Part shown: piece by piece, positions 40,647 to 49,284 of the stretch
Layout: the number at the start of each line of letters is the position of its first letter
Numbering within the stretch: the first letter of the stretch is position 1
Source: Conexibacter sp. S30A1
Lineage (GTDB): Bacteria; Actinomycetota; Thermoleophilia; Solirubrobacterales; Solirubrobacteraceae
NCBI RefSeq assembly: GCF_023330665.1
Contig: NZ_CP097127.1
Location: 3,038,001 to 3,102,000, forward strand
Length of the DNA stretch: 64,000 bases
Reading direction: 5' to 3'
Translations under genes and position numbers: made by a program
The notes under the pieces: generated by a model
What the model was told of the DNA's origin: nothing
Databases searched by the model: none
What the model saw: only the letters and a program-made list of their open reading frames with translations

Positions 40647-40990
40647 ACGCCGACGATGCTCTGACGCTGAGCGACGAGCAGCTGGACCGGCTCGCCGACC
40701 TGCTGGCGCTGAAGCTGGCGCACGTCAAGCCCGCCACACCGGCGATGCTGACGGTCGAGGACGTCTGCGCCACGTTTCAGGTCAGTCGGGCCTGGGTGTA
40801 CGAGAACGCCGCGAGGCTCGGTGGGGTGAAGCTCGGCCCCAGCCAGCGCGCACCGCTGCGGTTTGAAGCAAAGCGCGTGGCCGCTGCAATGAGCCCGCTG
40901 GGCCGGCCTGATCTCGCCACCACCGCCGCCCTTCAAGCAATGCCTCGGCGCACGCGCCGCAAGCACCTACACCCGGTCTACGATGGCTAG
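40643..40990 (+). CDS. excisionase-like HTH protein
   Basis: 115 residues, ATG overlapping the primase stop (ATGA). A helix-turn-helix of the HTH_17/Xis type lies in the middle ('TPAMLTVEDVCATFQVSRAW', then 'VYENAARLGGVKLGPS'), and the C-terminus is basic ('MPRRTRRKHLHPVYDG'). It overlaps the integrase start by 8 bases. The position directly before the integrase makes a recombination directionality factor the best reading. Confidence 0.75.
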   Translation: MNADDALTLSDEQLDRLADLLALKLAHVKPATPAMLTVEDVCATFQVSRAWVYENAARLGGVKLGPSQRAPLRFEAKRVAAAMSPLGRPDLATTAALQAMPRRTRRKHLHPVYDG

Positions 40991-42473
40991 CCGCTCCCGA
41001 CAAGTCACGAAGACCCCGGGACGGGGGCCACAGCAGACCGGCCAGGTCCGTGAGCACCAGGCGAAGTCGGGGATCGTCACCTACTCGCTGCGGGTTCGCT
41101 GGCGCGGCGAGCGGATCAGCGTCAGGCTCGGCAGCGAGCTCGAGGGCTGGAACCGAGCGCTCGCCGACCTGAAGCTGGCTGAGACAGTCGCAGCGATCAG
41201 TGCCGGCACCTGGCAGCCGCCGGCTCCGGAGCTCGACGCTGAGGAACACGACCCGATCTTTCACGAGTTCGCGACCGTCTGGCTGGAGCAGCACGGGGCG
41301 GACCTCGACGACAGCACACGCGCGGGCTACGGCCACGTGCTCAGCCGCTACATCCTGCCCACCTTCAAAGACCACCGTCTCAGTGAGATCACGTACGAGA
41401 CGGTCAGGCAATGGCGCGACCGCTTGCGCGCCGAGTCCGAGCAGCTCAAGCTCGCCCAGGCCAACAACCTCAAACTCATCGACCGCCAAGGCCGACCAAA
41501 ACGTCCGTTCGGCCCGCAAACGATCAACCAGTCAGTGCGCCTGCTCGGACAGATCCTCGATCGCGCGGTTGAGAGCGAGCACTATCTGATCGACCGCAAC
41601 CCCGCCAAGGGGCGCTCAGGGCTGCGCATGAAGACGCCGCCCCGGCCACCGCGCAACCACCTCGAAGCCGACGAGGTGTTGAGCCTCATCCAAGCGGCCG
41701 ATCTCGTCGACCAAGGCGTAACGCCAACGAGCCTCAGACACGCGCGGACCGCTCGCGAGCTGCGCGCGCAGGGCAAGACCTGGGCGCAGGTCGGCGAGGC
41801 GATGGGCTGCTCGGAGGCGACCGCGATCTACCGCTCGCGGATCAAGCCCAAGCGCGATGCGCCGCGCCGGCGCCGAGCGATGATCGTGCTGCTGTCACTG
41901 ACGGGCACGCGCGCCGGTGAACACACCGAGCTCGCTTGGACCGGGGTCGATCAGACGCACGGGCGGATCATTCTTGATGACGCGAAGACTCCGGCCGGCG
42001 TGCGAGAGATCCAGATGTCACCGTTCGTCCGTGAGGAAGTGAGCCTGTACCGCGAATCGCTCGCGCAGGCACCGCTGGTCGATGATCCCGTCTTCCCTGT
42101 CCGTGGTGGCGGGCACGGCGACCGGCACAACCTCGGTCGGCGGCTGCGGCACATCGTCGCCATCGCCAACGATCTACGCAGCGAACATGGACTCGCGCCC
42201 CTGCCCAAGCGGATAACGCCGCACACGTTCCGCCGAACCTTCGTGACGCTCTCCTTCCAGGCCGGCAAGGACCTCGTGTTCGTGCAAAGCCAGGTCGGGC
42301 ACGCCGACTGGAAGACGACGCTCGAGATCTACACGCAGCAGAGCCATCGCAGCGTCGACCCCGAGATCCGCGAGCTGCTCGACGCCTATCTGGCCGAGGC
42401 CCGACCGGGCGAGCTGGCCGCGAGCGCGGCGGCTCGTGCGCGGCTGCACAGACGTCTGGAGCCAGCGCTATGA
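40983..42473 (+). CDS. tyrosine site-specific integrase with an inserted HTH segment
   Basis: 496 residues, ATG 40983. An AP2-like/arm-binding N-terminus and a core-binding SAM-like domain (about 90-205) precede the catalytic domain. Catalytic residues in view are Arg310 ('LTGTRAGEHTEL'), Lys335 ('DDAKTPAG'), His414 and Arg417 ('HTFRRTF'), His440 ('VGHADWKTT') and Tyr450 ('LEIYTQ'). Unusually, residues ~242-297 hold an inserted resolvase-like HTH ('RELRAQGKTWAQVGEAMGCS'). The gene faces the 3' end of tRNA-Phe 157 bases away, the expected attachment site. Confidence 0.92.
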   Translation: MASRSRQVTKTPGRGPQQTGQVREHQAKSGIVTYSLRVRWRGERISVRLGSELEGWNRALADLKLAETVAAISAGTWQPPAPELDAEEHDPIFHEFATVWLEQHGADLDDSTRAGYGHVLSRYILPTFKDHRLSEITYETVRQWRDRLRAESEQLKLAQANNLKLIDRQGRPKRPFGPQTINQSVRLLGQILDRAVESEHYLIDRNPAKGRSGLRMKTPPRPPRNHLEADEVLSLIQAADLVDQGVTPTSLRHARTARELRAQGKTWAQVGEAMGCSEATAIYRSRIKPKRDAPRRRRAMIVLLSLTGTRAGEHTELAWTGVDQTHGRIILDDAKTPAGVREIQMSPFVREEVSLYRESLAQAPLVDDPVFPVRGGGHGDRHNLGRRLRHIVAIANDLRSEHGLAPLPKRITPHTFRRTFVTLSFQAGKDLVFVQSQVGHADWKTTLEIYTQQSHRSVDPEIRELLDAYLAEARPGELAASAAARARLHRRLEPAL

Positions 42474-42523
42474 GCGTCTCCGGACCCCGAGTCAGCGTCC
42501 AGAATGCGCCCGGTTGTCTGGTC

Positions 42524-42567
42524 AATTGGGCCAGTAAAAGCCGATTCCGGCATTTACTGGCCCAATT
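42524..42567 (+). terminator. hairpin after the integrase gene
   Basis: Perfect 15-bp arms AATTGGGCCAGTAAA (42524-42538) and TTTACTGGCCCAATT (42553-42567) with a 14-nt loop, 50 bases after the integrase stop. There is no clear U-run, so it may be a terminator, a recombination-protein site near the attachment end, or both. Its AT content stands out from the neighbourhood. Confidence 0.5.
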
Positions 42568-42630
42568 AGAGGCTTCGAGCCCGGTTGAGTTCACCCGCAA
42601 AAGATGCCAACTAGCAGGGGTTTCGTCGTA

Positions 42631-42703
42631 TGGCGAGACCCGGACTTGAACCGGGGACACCACGATTTTCAGTCGTGTGCTCTACCAGCTGAGCTATCCC
42701 GCC
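42631..42703 (-). tRNA. tRNA-Phe (anticodon GAA)
   Basis: A 73-nt cloverleaf on the minus strand: acceptor GGCGGGA / TCTCGCC with discriminator A, D-arm TAGCTCAGCTGGTAGAGCA, anticodon loop CTGAAAA (anticodon GAA) on a closed stem, T-arm with GGTTCAAGTCC. CCA is not encoded. The 3' end points at the integrase, so the element lies on its 3' side; tRNA 3' ends are classical attB sites. I did not find a second copy of the 3' end in the window. Confidence 0.95.
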
Positions 42704-42910
42704 TAGGGCACCGATGCTAGCGAAGGGTCTGCACCCCCGGCGGTCCCGGTGTGGCCCGGGGTTCGACCATGGGGCTGTCCGGAATGTGACAAGGGCTGTG
42801 CAAGCGCGGGTTGGCGTGGGTAGCCAGAGAGCATGGAGCAGGAGCACCGCTGGAATGATCAGAAAGGGGCGGACTTGCGTGGCGCGCGCGAGCACGACAC
42901 CCAATTCTCG

Positions 42911-43288
42911 ATGACGCTCGCGGAGCGTCATCGAAGCATGATCGTGAGCGCCGGTCATCGCCTGGCACACGAGCTCGGGCACCTTGGCTGCCCGGCGCCG
43001 CAGACGGAGATCGCCCGGCGTTGCGGGGTTGACCACTGGAGTCAGGCATCGCTGGACGAGGCCGTCACGGCGGCCGAGCGTGAGGGCCTGTTACACCGGC
43101 TGCCGCTGGGGTGGCTGGCGCCCGCACAGGCGCTCGGGACCGACGCCGGGCCGCGCCCGCTCGGCCGGCAGGTGGCGAGCTCGCACGAATGGCCCGAGCC
43201 GTCAGGCCGGGGCAGACCCGAGCGCGCGCAGCACGGCGGCCGGCGCCTCGAACCCCTCGCGGAACGCACGTCCCGCGTCGAGTCCTGA
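42911..43288 (+). CDS. hypothetical winged-helix-like protein
   Basis: 125 residues from ATG 42911; an in-frame start at 42833 would add 26 residues. The middle ('TEIARRCGVDHWSQASLDEA', 'VTAAEREGLLHRLPLGWLAP') looks like a small helix-turn-helix or winged-helix fold. The last ~29 codons overlap the 3' end of the convergent oxidoreductase gene and may be shadow-influenced. A 10-bp inverted repeat (42910-42932) covers the start. Weak but plausible gene. Confidence 0.4.
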   Translation: MTLAERHRSMIVSAGHRLAHELGHLGCPAPQTEIARRCGVDHWSQASLDEAVTAAEREGLLHRLPLGWLAPAQALGTDAGPRPLGRQVASSHEWPEPSGRGRPERAQHGGRRLEPLAERTSRVES

Positions 43289-45238
43289 GGCGTCGCGGGC
43301 GCCACCCACCACGATGTGCGGGCGTCCGGCGGCGGCGAGCGCGTCCGCCAGGGAGCGCTCCGGCTCCTGGCCGGCGGCGAGGATCACGCTGTCGGCGCCG
43401 ATCCGCCGCTGCGTGCCGTCCTCGGTACGGACCACGACCGCTTCCGGTTCGATCCGCTCGTAGGTGACGCCGGCGAGCAGCTCGACACCCGCGTGGCGTA
43501 GCTCCTCGACCACGACCCAGCGGGTCGAGGCACCGATACCATCCCCGATCCGCCCGCTGCGGCGCATCACCGTCACCCGCCGCGAAGCCTGCGCCGACCT
43601 TTGTGTCGCCGACCACCGTCGATGGTGGTCGGCGACACAGGGGTCGCCATCGAGGCCGTAGCGCCCGTAGAAGCTCTCCGCGGGGTCAAGTGACAACAGG
43701 TGCGCGACATCCACGCCGATCCCCCCGGCGCCGATGATCGCCACCCGCTCCCCGACCAATGCGCGCGGGTCGCTCGCGCCCAGAAGCTGCGCGTAGGTGA
43801 GCACGTGCGGGAGCTCCACGCCCGGCAGCGCCACCGCCCGTGGCACCACGCCGGTCGCCACGACGACCAGATCAAAGCCCGCAACCGACTCAAGCGAGGC
43901 CCGCGCCCCCAGGCGCACATTCACCCCGAGCCGCTCAAGCTCCCCGGCGAAGTAGCTCCCGGTGAGCCCGAAGTCCTCCTTACCGGGGATCCGGCGGGCC
44001 ATCCGGAACTGCCCGCCGAGCTCCTCGCCCGCCTCCCACAGCGTCACCGCGAAGCCGCTCGCAGCAAGCGCCCTGGCCGCCTCCATGCCCGCCGGCCCGC
44101 CACCCGCGACCGCCACGCGCGCGCCCTCGCCGTCAAGCCGCGTGGCGGTCTCGAACCCCGCCCGAGGGTTGACCGCGCACGAGACCCGCCGGTCGAAGAT
44201 CGAGGCGTCGATGCACTGGTTGCAGGCGATGCAGACGTTCACGCGTTGACGCCTGCGGCTGCGCTCGACAAACAGCGGGTCGGCCAGAAACGGCCGCGCC
44301 AGCGACACGAAGTCACACATCCCGGCGCCCACCAGCGTGTCGGCCAGGGCGGCAGTGTTGACCCGGTTTGAGGCGATCACCGGAACGCTCACCGCCTCCC
44401 GCACCGCACGCGCCCACGGCGCCCAGGCACCCGGGGGCACCACCGCCTGCACCGTCGGCACGCGGGACTCGTGCCAGCCGATCCCGACATTCAGTGCGTC
44501 GGCTGGCCCGCTGGCCAGCCGACTACCGAGCTCGCGCACATCCTCGATGCTCGCGCCGCCCGGCACCAGGTCGGCGCCCGACAGCCGGTAGACGAGCGCC
44601 CCTCCCGTGCCCAGTGCGCTGCGCACAGCGGCCGCCACCGCCAGCGGGAAGCGCATCCGGCCCTCCAGCTCGCCGCCCCAGCGGTCCTCGCGCAGGTTGG
44701 TCGCCGGCGCCATGAACTGGCTCAGGAGGTAGCCCTCCGAGCCCATGATCTCAACCCCGTCGAAGCCGAGCTCGCGGGCGCGGGCGGCGCCGCGCGCGAA
44801 GTCCTCGATCGTGGCGAGGATCTCCTCTTCGCTCAGTGCCCGCGGCTCGCAACGCGAGTAGCGCGAGTACACCGCCGACGGCGCCACCGGGTCGAGCCCG
44901 AATACGTCCCTGGACGCGTAGCGTCCGGCGTGGAAGAGCTGCAGCAGCACGCGCCCGCCGGCGGCGTGCACCGCCTGCGGGATGGCCGCCAGGCGCGCGG
45001 CGTCGGCGTCCTCGTTGATCAGGCTGTAGCTGGCACCGCCGGCGCCGACCCGGCTGACCGCCGAGCCGCCGGTCACGATCAGGCCGGCGCCGCCCCGCGC
45101 GCGCTCGGCGTAGAAGGCGGCGAGTGCGCGCCCTGAGTCGTCCTCGCGCTCGATGCCCAGGTGCATCGCCCCAATCACCAGCCGGTGGGGCAGCTCCAGC
45201 GGGCCGATCCGGCCGGGCCTGAAGACGTGCTCGTGCAC
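43202..45238 (-). CDS. 2,4-dienoyl-CoA reductase-like flavin oxidoreductase (OYE + FeS + FAD/NAD)
   Basis: 678 residues, close to E. coli FadH length. The N-terminal OYE-type barrel has 'VLLQLFHAGRYASRDVFGLD' and 'GFDGVEIMGSEGYLLSQFMA'. The 4Fe-4S Cys set is 'CIACNQCID...VSCAVNP', and the C-terminal half has two Rossmann motifs ('VAVAGGGPAGMEAARAL', 'VAIIGAGGIGVDVAHLL'). It reduces conjugated dienoyl-CoA esters or related ring substrates. It is the last gene of an acyl-CoA operon, 6 bases after the dehydrogenase. An in-frame palindrome at 43602-43639 inserts 'CVADHHRRWSAT' between 'YGRYGLDG' and 'RRVTVMRRSG'. Confidence 0.88.
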   Translation of the reverse strand: MHEHVFRPGRIGPLELPHRLVIGAMHLGIEREDDSGRALAAFYAERARGGAGLIVTGGSAVSRVGAGGASYSLINEDADAARLAAIPQAVHAAGGRVLLQLFHAGRYASRDVFGLDPVAPSAVYSRYSRCEPRALSEEEILATIEDFARGAARARELGFDGVEIMGSEGYLLSQFMAPATNLREDRWGGELEGRMRFPLAVAAAVRSALGTGGALVYRLSGADLVPGGASIEDVRELGSRLASGPADALNVGIGWHESRVPTVQAVVPPGAWAPWARAVREAVSVPVIASNRVNTAALADTLVGAGMCDFVSLARPFLADPLFVERSRRRQRVNVCIACNQCIDASIFDRRVSCAVNPRAGFETATRLDGEGARVAVAGGGPAGMEAARALAASGFAVTLWEAGEELGGQFRMARRIPGKEDFGLTGSYFAGELERLGVNVRLGARASLESVAGFDLVVVATGVVPRAVALPGVELPHVLTYAQLLGASDPRALVGERVAIIGAGGIGVDVAHLLSLDPAESFYGRYGLDGDPCVADHHRRWSATQRSAQASRRVTVMRRSGRIGDGIGASTRWVVVEELRHAGVELLAGVTYERIEPEAVVVRTEDGTQRRIGADSVILAAGQEPERSLADALAAAGRPHIVVGGARDASGLDAGRAFREGFEAPAAVLRALGSAPA
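43602..43639. repeat. perfect 16-bp inverted repeat inside the oxidoreductase gene
   Basis: Arms TGTGTCGCCGACCACC (43602-43617) and GGTGGTCGGCGACACA (43624-43639) with the 6-nt loop GTCGAT. It encodes a hydrophilic insert at a surface position of the second dinucleotide domain without breaking the frame. Confidence 0.75.
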
Positions 45239-45244
45239 GCCCGG

Positions 45245-46411
45245 CTAACGCAGCAGCTCGCGCGCGATCGTCTGCTTCTGCACCTCGACCGTGCCCTCCT
45301 CGAAGCGCTGCGCGCGCGCGTCGCGGTAGACCCGCTCGATCGGGCTCTTGAAGAACCCCATACCGCCGAAGACCTGCAGCGCCCCGTCGGTCACGCGCTG
45401 CAGCATCTCGGAGCCGACCAGCTTCGCCATCGAGGACTCCTTGGCCCCGGTGGCCGGGTCGCGCTCCCAGGTCTGCGCCGCGTACAGCGTCAGCTGCCGC
45501 GCCGCCTCCAGGTCCGCGGCCATCTCCGCCAGGCGGAACGAGATCGCCTGGCGCGCGGCGATCGGCTTGCCGAAGGTCTCACGCTGCTTGGCGCGCTCGA
45601 CCGCGAGGTCGAGCGCCCTGCCCGCAAGCCCCACGCAGGTCATCGCCACCGAGATGCGGCTCGGCACCAGGAAGCCGCCGACTGCGACCTCCAGGCCGTC
45701 GCCCTCCGCGCCCAGGCGGTTAGCCACCGGCACCGGCGCGCGGTCGAAGATCAGGTGCGCGTGGTCGGTGCCGGTGACGCCCATCGTGTCGGCCATCAGC
45801 CGGTTATCGACGCCCTCTCCGTGGGCGGGGACCATCAGCGCGACCGTGCCCTCGCCGCCGCGCGAACCCTCAAGGCGCGCTGCCAAGAGCAGGTAGTCGG
45901 CGCTGTGGCCGAACGTGATCATGTGCTTCTGCCCGCTCAGGTAGTAGGTATCGCCCTCACGCACCACCGAGGACTTGATGTCGGCGCCGGTGCCCGCGTT
46001 GGGCTCGGTGAGCGTGAAGGCGACCCGCAGCTCGCCGCTCACCTGGGGGCGCACAAAACGCTCGACCTGCTCGGCGTTTGCGTGCGGCAGCATCGCCCGC
46101 CAGAGCCCGTTTGAGACGTGCACGATCATTCGCAGTGAGGCGTGCGGGCGGGAGAAGAGCTCAATCAGCTCCAGATAGCGGGCAAACGGCAGGCCGCGTC
46201 CGCCGAGCGAGCGCGGGGCGGCGAGGCTGAGGTAGCCGCGGGCGCGCAGCTCGTCCCAGAGCTCGCTGGGGACGCGGTGCTCTGCCTCGATCAACTCGGT
46301 CCAGGCCTCGCCCTCGTGATCGACGTAGGCGCGCACCTCGGCCTTCAGGGCCCGGAACTCGTCCTCGTCAACCGGTGTCGGCGCGGCGTCGAGCGCTGCG
46401 GCTGTGGTCAT
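45245..46411 (-). CDS. acyl-CoA dehydrogenase
   Basis: 388 residues from ATG 46411, overlapping the ligase stop (ATGA); the longer upstream frame is a shadow. Typical ACAD blocks: 'VAFTLTEPNAGTGADIKSS', 'MGVTGTDHAHLIFD', 'AKQRETFGKPIAARQAISF' and 'ALQVFGGMGFFKSPIERVYR'; the Glu region near the end is 'QRFEEGTVEVQKQTIAREL'. It oxidises acyl-CoA to enoyl-CoA with FAD. The operon context suggests a cyclic or branched substrate rather than plain beta-oxidation. Confidence 0.9.
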   Translation of the reverse strand: MTTAAALDAAPTPVDEDEFRALKAEVRAYVDHEGEAWTELIEAEHRVPSELWDELRARGYLSLAAPRSLGGRGLPFARYLELIELFSRPHASLRMIVHVSNGLWRAMLPHANAEQVERFVRPQVSGELRVAFTLTEPNAGTGADIKSSVVREGDTYYLSGQKHMITFGHSADYLLLAARLEGSRGGEGTVALMVPAHGEGVDNRLMADTMGVTGTDHAHLIFDRAPVPVANRLGAEGDGLEVAVGGFLVPSRISVAMTCVGLAGRALDLAVERAKQRETFGKPIAARQAISFRLAEMAADLEAARQLTLYAAQTWERDPATGAKESSMAKLVGSEMLQRVTDGALQVFGGMGFFKSPIERVYRDARAQRFEEGTVEVQKQTIARELLR

Positions 46412-47955
46412 TTTGCTATCGCCTTTCTCTCCAGCGCGAGCGCCTCGCGCAACAGGAACTTCTGGATCTTGCCGGATGGGGTGTGCGGCAGCTCGTCCAC
46501 GAGCTCGAGCCGCTCGGGCCAGTAGGGCTTCGCGACGTGCTGGGCGTCCAGGTGGCGCTGCATCGCCTCGAAGTCGAGTTCGCCGTCGGGCTCGAGCACC
46601 ACAAAGGCGCACGCCCGCTCGCCCAGGCGCTCATCCGCCATCGCCACGATCGCCACCTCCCGCACCGATGGGTGCGCGTAGAGGACCTGCTCGACCTCCA
46701 CCACCGGCACCTTCTCGCCGCCGCGGTTGATCACGTCCTTGACGCGCCCGGTGATGTGCAGGTAGCCGTCCGCGTCGATCCGGGCGAGGTCCCCGGTGCG
46801 GTAGTAACCGTCGGGGGTGAGCGCCTGCGCGGTCAGCTCCGGGCGGTTCAGATAGCCCTCAAAGAGCGTCGGGGTGAGCACCTCGAAGTTGCCCTCCGCG
46901 CCGGCCGGAAGCGTGTTGCCGTCGTCGTCTGTTACCCGCAGGGTGATGTCCTCCAGCGCGCGGCCGTCGGTTGACCAGGCGCGCTCGGGGTCCTCGCCGG
47001 GCACGAACGCCGCGCCCAGGCAGCTCTCGGTGGTGCCGAACGCGCCGCCGACCTCGGCGCCGAGCGCGGCGCGCGCCTCGCGTGCGAGCTCACGCGGGAT
47101 CGCCGCGCCGGTGGCAACGAACGTCTTCAGCGCCGGCAGCGTCCGCTCGCGCGTCTGGGCGACGCGCACCAGGTCGGCCAGAAACGGCGTTGCGGCCTGC
47201 ACGAAACTGACCCCCGTCTGCGCCATCGCGTCAAAGGCGATCTCCGGCTCCCAGGTCGTCTGGATCACCTGTGTGGCGCCGAGCGCGAGCGCGATCCACA
47301 TCCCGTAGAGAAAGCCGGTCTGGTGCGCGAGCGGCGAGGGGACGTAGATGACGTCCTTGGCGGTCAGGCGAAAGTGGCGGGTGTGGATCAGCGCGGCCTG
47401 CTGCAGCGCGCGGTGTGTCTGCAGCACGCCCTTGGGCTCGCCTGTCGAGCCAGAGGTGAACAGCAGCTGCGCGGTCAGCTCCGGCCGCGGGTCGCTAGGC
47501 GGTGGGGCGCTGGGCGCCTCGGCCGGCGCGTCATCGAGGCAGACGACATGCCGGAGGTCCGGCAGCTGGGCGTGCAGTCCGCGCGCCATCGCGAGGTGAT
47601 CGTGACCGCGAAACGTGCCCGGGACGATCAGCACCCGGGTGGCGCTCGCGCCCAGCATGAACTCGAGCTCGCGTTCGCGGAAGATTGGCATCAGCGGCTC
47701 GCAGACGGCGCCGAGCATCATTGTGCCGAGCGAGATCGCCACGAAGTCGAGCACGTTGGGCAGCTGGTAGGCGACTGGCTCGCCGGTGCCGACACCCAAC
47801 CGTGCCAGCGTTGCGGCCCAGCGCCTTGAGGCGGTGTCGAGCTCCGCGAACGTCAGCGAGCGCCTCGTACCACCGGGCCCGACCTCGATCACGGCGGGCG
47901 TGTCTGCACGCCCGCGCGCGTGACGGGCGAGGCTTGAGGTGATCGAGCCGCTCAC
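46408..47955 (-). CDS. AMP-forming acyl-CoA ligase
   Basis: 515 residues. AMP-binding motifs 'QLLFTSGSTGEPKGVLQTHR', 'GGAFGTTESCLGA', 'YYRTGDLARIDADGYL', 'GRVKDVINRGGEKV' and the C-terminal Lys in 'LPHTPSGKIQKFLLR' are all present. It resembles cyclohexanecarboxylate/medium-chain CoA ligases. It overlaps the EPSP-synthase-like gene (4 bases) and the dehydrogenase gene (4 bases), so all three are co-translated. The substrate is inferred to be a carboxylic acid made or used by the same operon. Confidence 0.88.
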   Translation of the reverse strand: MSGSITSSLARHARGRADTPAVIEVGPGGTRRSLTFAELDTASRRWAATLARLGVGTGEPVAYQLPNVLDFVAISLGTMMLGAVCEPLMPIFRERELEFMLGASATRVLIVPGTFRGHDHLAMARGLHAQLPDLRHVVCLDDAPAEAPSAPPPSDPRPELTAQLLFTSGSTGEPKGVLQTHRALQQAALIHTRHFRLTAKDVIYVPSPLAHQTGFLYGMWIALALGATQVIQTTWEPEIAFDAMAQTGVSFVQAATPFLADLVRVAQTRERTLPALKTFVATGAAIPRELAREARAALGAEVGGAFGTTESCLGAAFVPGEDPERAWSTDGRALEDITLRVTDDDGNTLPAGAEGNFEVLTPTLFEGYLNRPELTAQALTPDGYYRTGDLARIDADGYLHITGRVKDVINRGGEKVPVVEVEQVLYAHPSVREVAIVAMADERLGERACAFVVLEPDGELDFEAMQRHLDAQHVAKPYWPERLELVDELPHTPSGKIQKFLLREALALERKAIAK

Positions 47956-49265
47956 GGCGTGGGCGTCAGCTCGCGCCCGACGCTGACCGGAATGCCGATC
48001 GCGTTCATGTGCGCGGCAAACTCGGGGTAGGAGATCCGGTAGGCGTGCGGGTAGGAGAGCTCGGTGATCCCTTCGGCGGCCGAGCCGGCTACGGCCAGCG
48101 CCATCAGCACGCGGTGGTCATTGAAGGAGGACAAGGACGCCCCGTGCAGGCGCTCGACGCCATGGAACTCGAGGTCGTTGCCGTCGAACTCGACGTGCGC
48201 GCCCATGCGCCGCAGCTGCAGCATCGAGGCGACCCGATCTGACTCCTTGAGGCGCACGTGCGAGACGTGCGAGAGCACGGTGTGACCGCGGGCGCGGCTT
48301 GCGAGCGTCGAGAGGATCGGGACCATGTCGGGAATGTCGCGGCAGTCAAGGTGGCCGGCGACCGGCGGGGTGCCGTCGTGGTCGATCGTGATCGAGAGGC
48401 CGTCGGGCGCAAAGCGCATCGGCACGCCGACGCCCTGCAGCTCGGTCAGGACCGACGCCTCGGGATGGCCGTGGATCGGCACGCGGCTTGTGAAGGTGAC
48501 CTTCGAGGGGTGAAGCGCACAGGCGGCCAGGCCGAAGGCGGCCGAGCCGATGTCAGGCGGCAGCAGGTAATCCAGGCGCGGCTTCGGTGTCTGGTTGGGC
48601 GCAACGGTGAAGTGGCGCCAGTCTTCGCCGACCGCCACCTCGAGGCCGAAGTCGCGCATCATCTCCACCGTCAGTTCCAGGTAGGGGCGCTCGTTGAGCT
48701 CGCCGACGACCTCGATCGTGGTCTCCTGCTCGGTGGCGAACGGAGCCAGCATCAGCAGGCCCGAGATCCACTGCGAGAGCGTGCCGTCGATGCGCACGTG
48801 ACCGCCGCGCGGGCGCCCCGGGTGGACGGTGACAGGCAGTGTCTGCTCTTCGTATTCGAGCCTCACGCCGAGCCGTTGCAGCGCCCGCAACAGCGGGCCG
48901 ATCGGGCGGCGGCGGAAGTAGCGCTGGCCGACTATCGTCACCGGCCAGTCGCTCAGCGCCGCCAGGCCGATCAGAAAGTAGAGGGTTGTGCCGGAGCTGC
49001 CGACCGAAACCTGGTCGGTCCTCGGCGAGAAGCCGGTGGCGCCACTGACCCGCCACTGGCGGCCGCTGCTCGTGACGCCGACACCGAGCTCGCGCAGCGC
49101 CTGCACCGTGAACTGGACGTGGCGGGCTTCGGTCCGGTCCGCGATCGTGCTCTGGCCCGGTGCGAGCGCGGCCAGCATCAGCGCCCGGTGGGCGTGGTAC
49201 TTGGACGGCGGGATTGCGACCTCGCCCTCGAGTGGGCCCTGCGTGCCGGTCACCAGCAGGCGCAT
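47952..49265 (-). CDS. diverged EPSP-synthase-family enolpyruvyl transferase homologue
   Basis: 437 residues with the full two-domain EPSP synthase plan, but several active-site positions differ from AroA. 'PPSKYHAHRALMLAA' replaces 'GSKSxSNRAL' (Ser23 to Tyr by E. coli numbering from memory), 'VGSSGTTLYFL' replaces 'GNAGTAMR' (Arg100 lost), and 'YRISYPEF' lacks the usual Lys411. Conserved are 'FRRRPI', 'LSQWISGLL', 'IPDMVPILS', 'RLKESDR' and 'FNDHRVLMA'. It is coupled to a CoA ligase and an acyl-CoA dehydrogenase, not to aromatic biosynthesis genes. This suggests a modified shikimate-type reaction, for example a dehydration step. Confidence 0.85.
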   Translation of the reverse strand: MRLLVTGTQGPLEGEVAIPPSKYHAHRALMLAALAPGQSTIADRTEARHVQFTVQALRELGVGVTSSGRQWRVSGATGFSPRTDQVSVGSSGTTLYFLIGLAALSDWPVTIVGQRYFRRRPIGPLLRALQRLGVRLEYEEQTLPVTVHPGRPRGGHVRIDGTLSQWISGLLMLAPFATEQETTIEVVGELNERPYLELTVEMMRDFGLEVAVGEDWRHFTVAPNQTPKPRLDYLLPPDIGSAAFGLAACALHPSKVTFTSRVPIHGHPEASVLTELQGVGVPMRFAPDGLSITIDHDGTPPVAGHLDCRDIPDMVPILSTLASRARGHTVLSHVSHVRLKESDRVASMLQLRRMGAHVEFDGNDLEFHGVERLHGASLSSFNDHRVLMALAVAGSAAEGITELSYPHAYRISYPEFAAHMNAIGIPVSVGRELTPTP

Positions 49266-49284
49266 CGCGACTCCCCGACGAGGA

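Noticed and set aside
42910..42932. 10-bp inverted repeat GATGACGCTC / GAGCGTCATC as a regulatory site
   Set aside because: It overlaps the likely start of a weak gene and is short; the arms alone do not show function.
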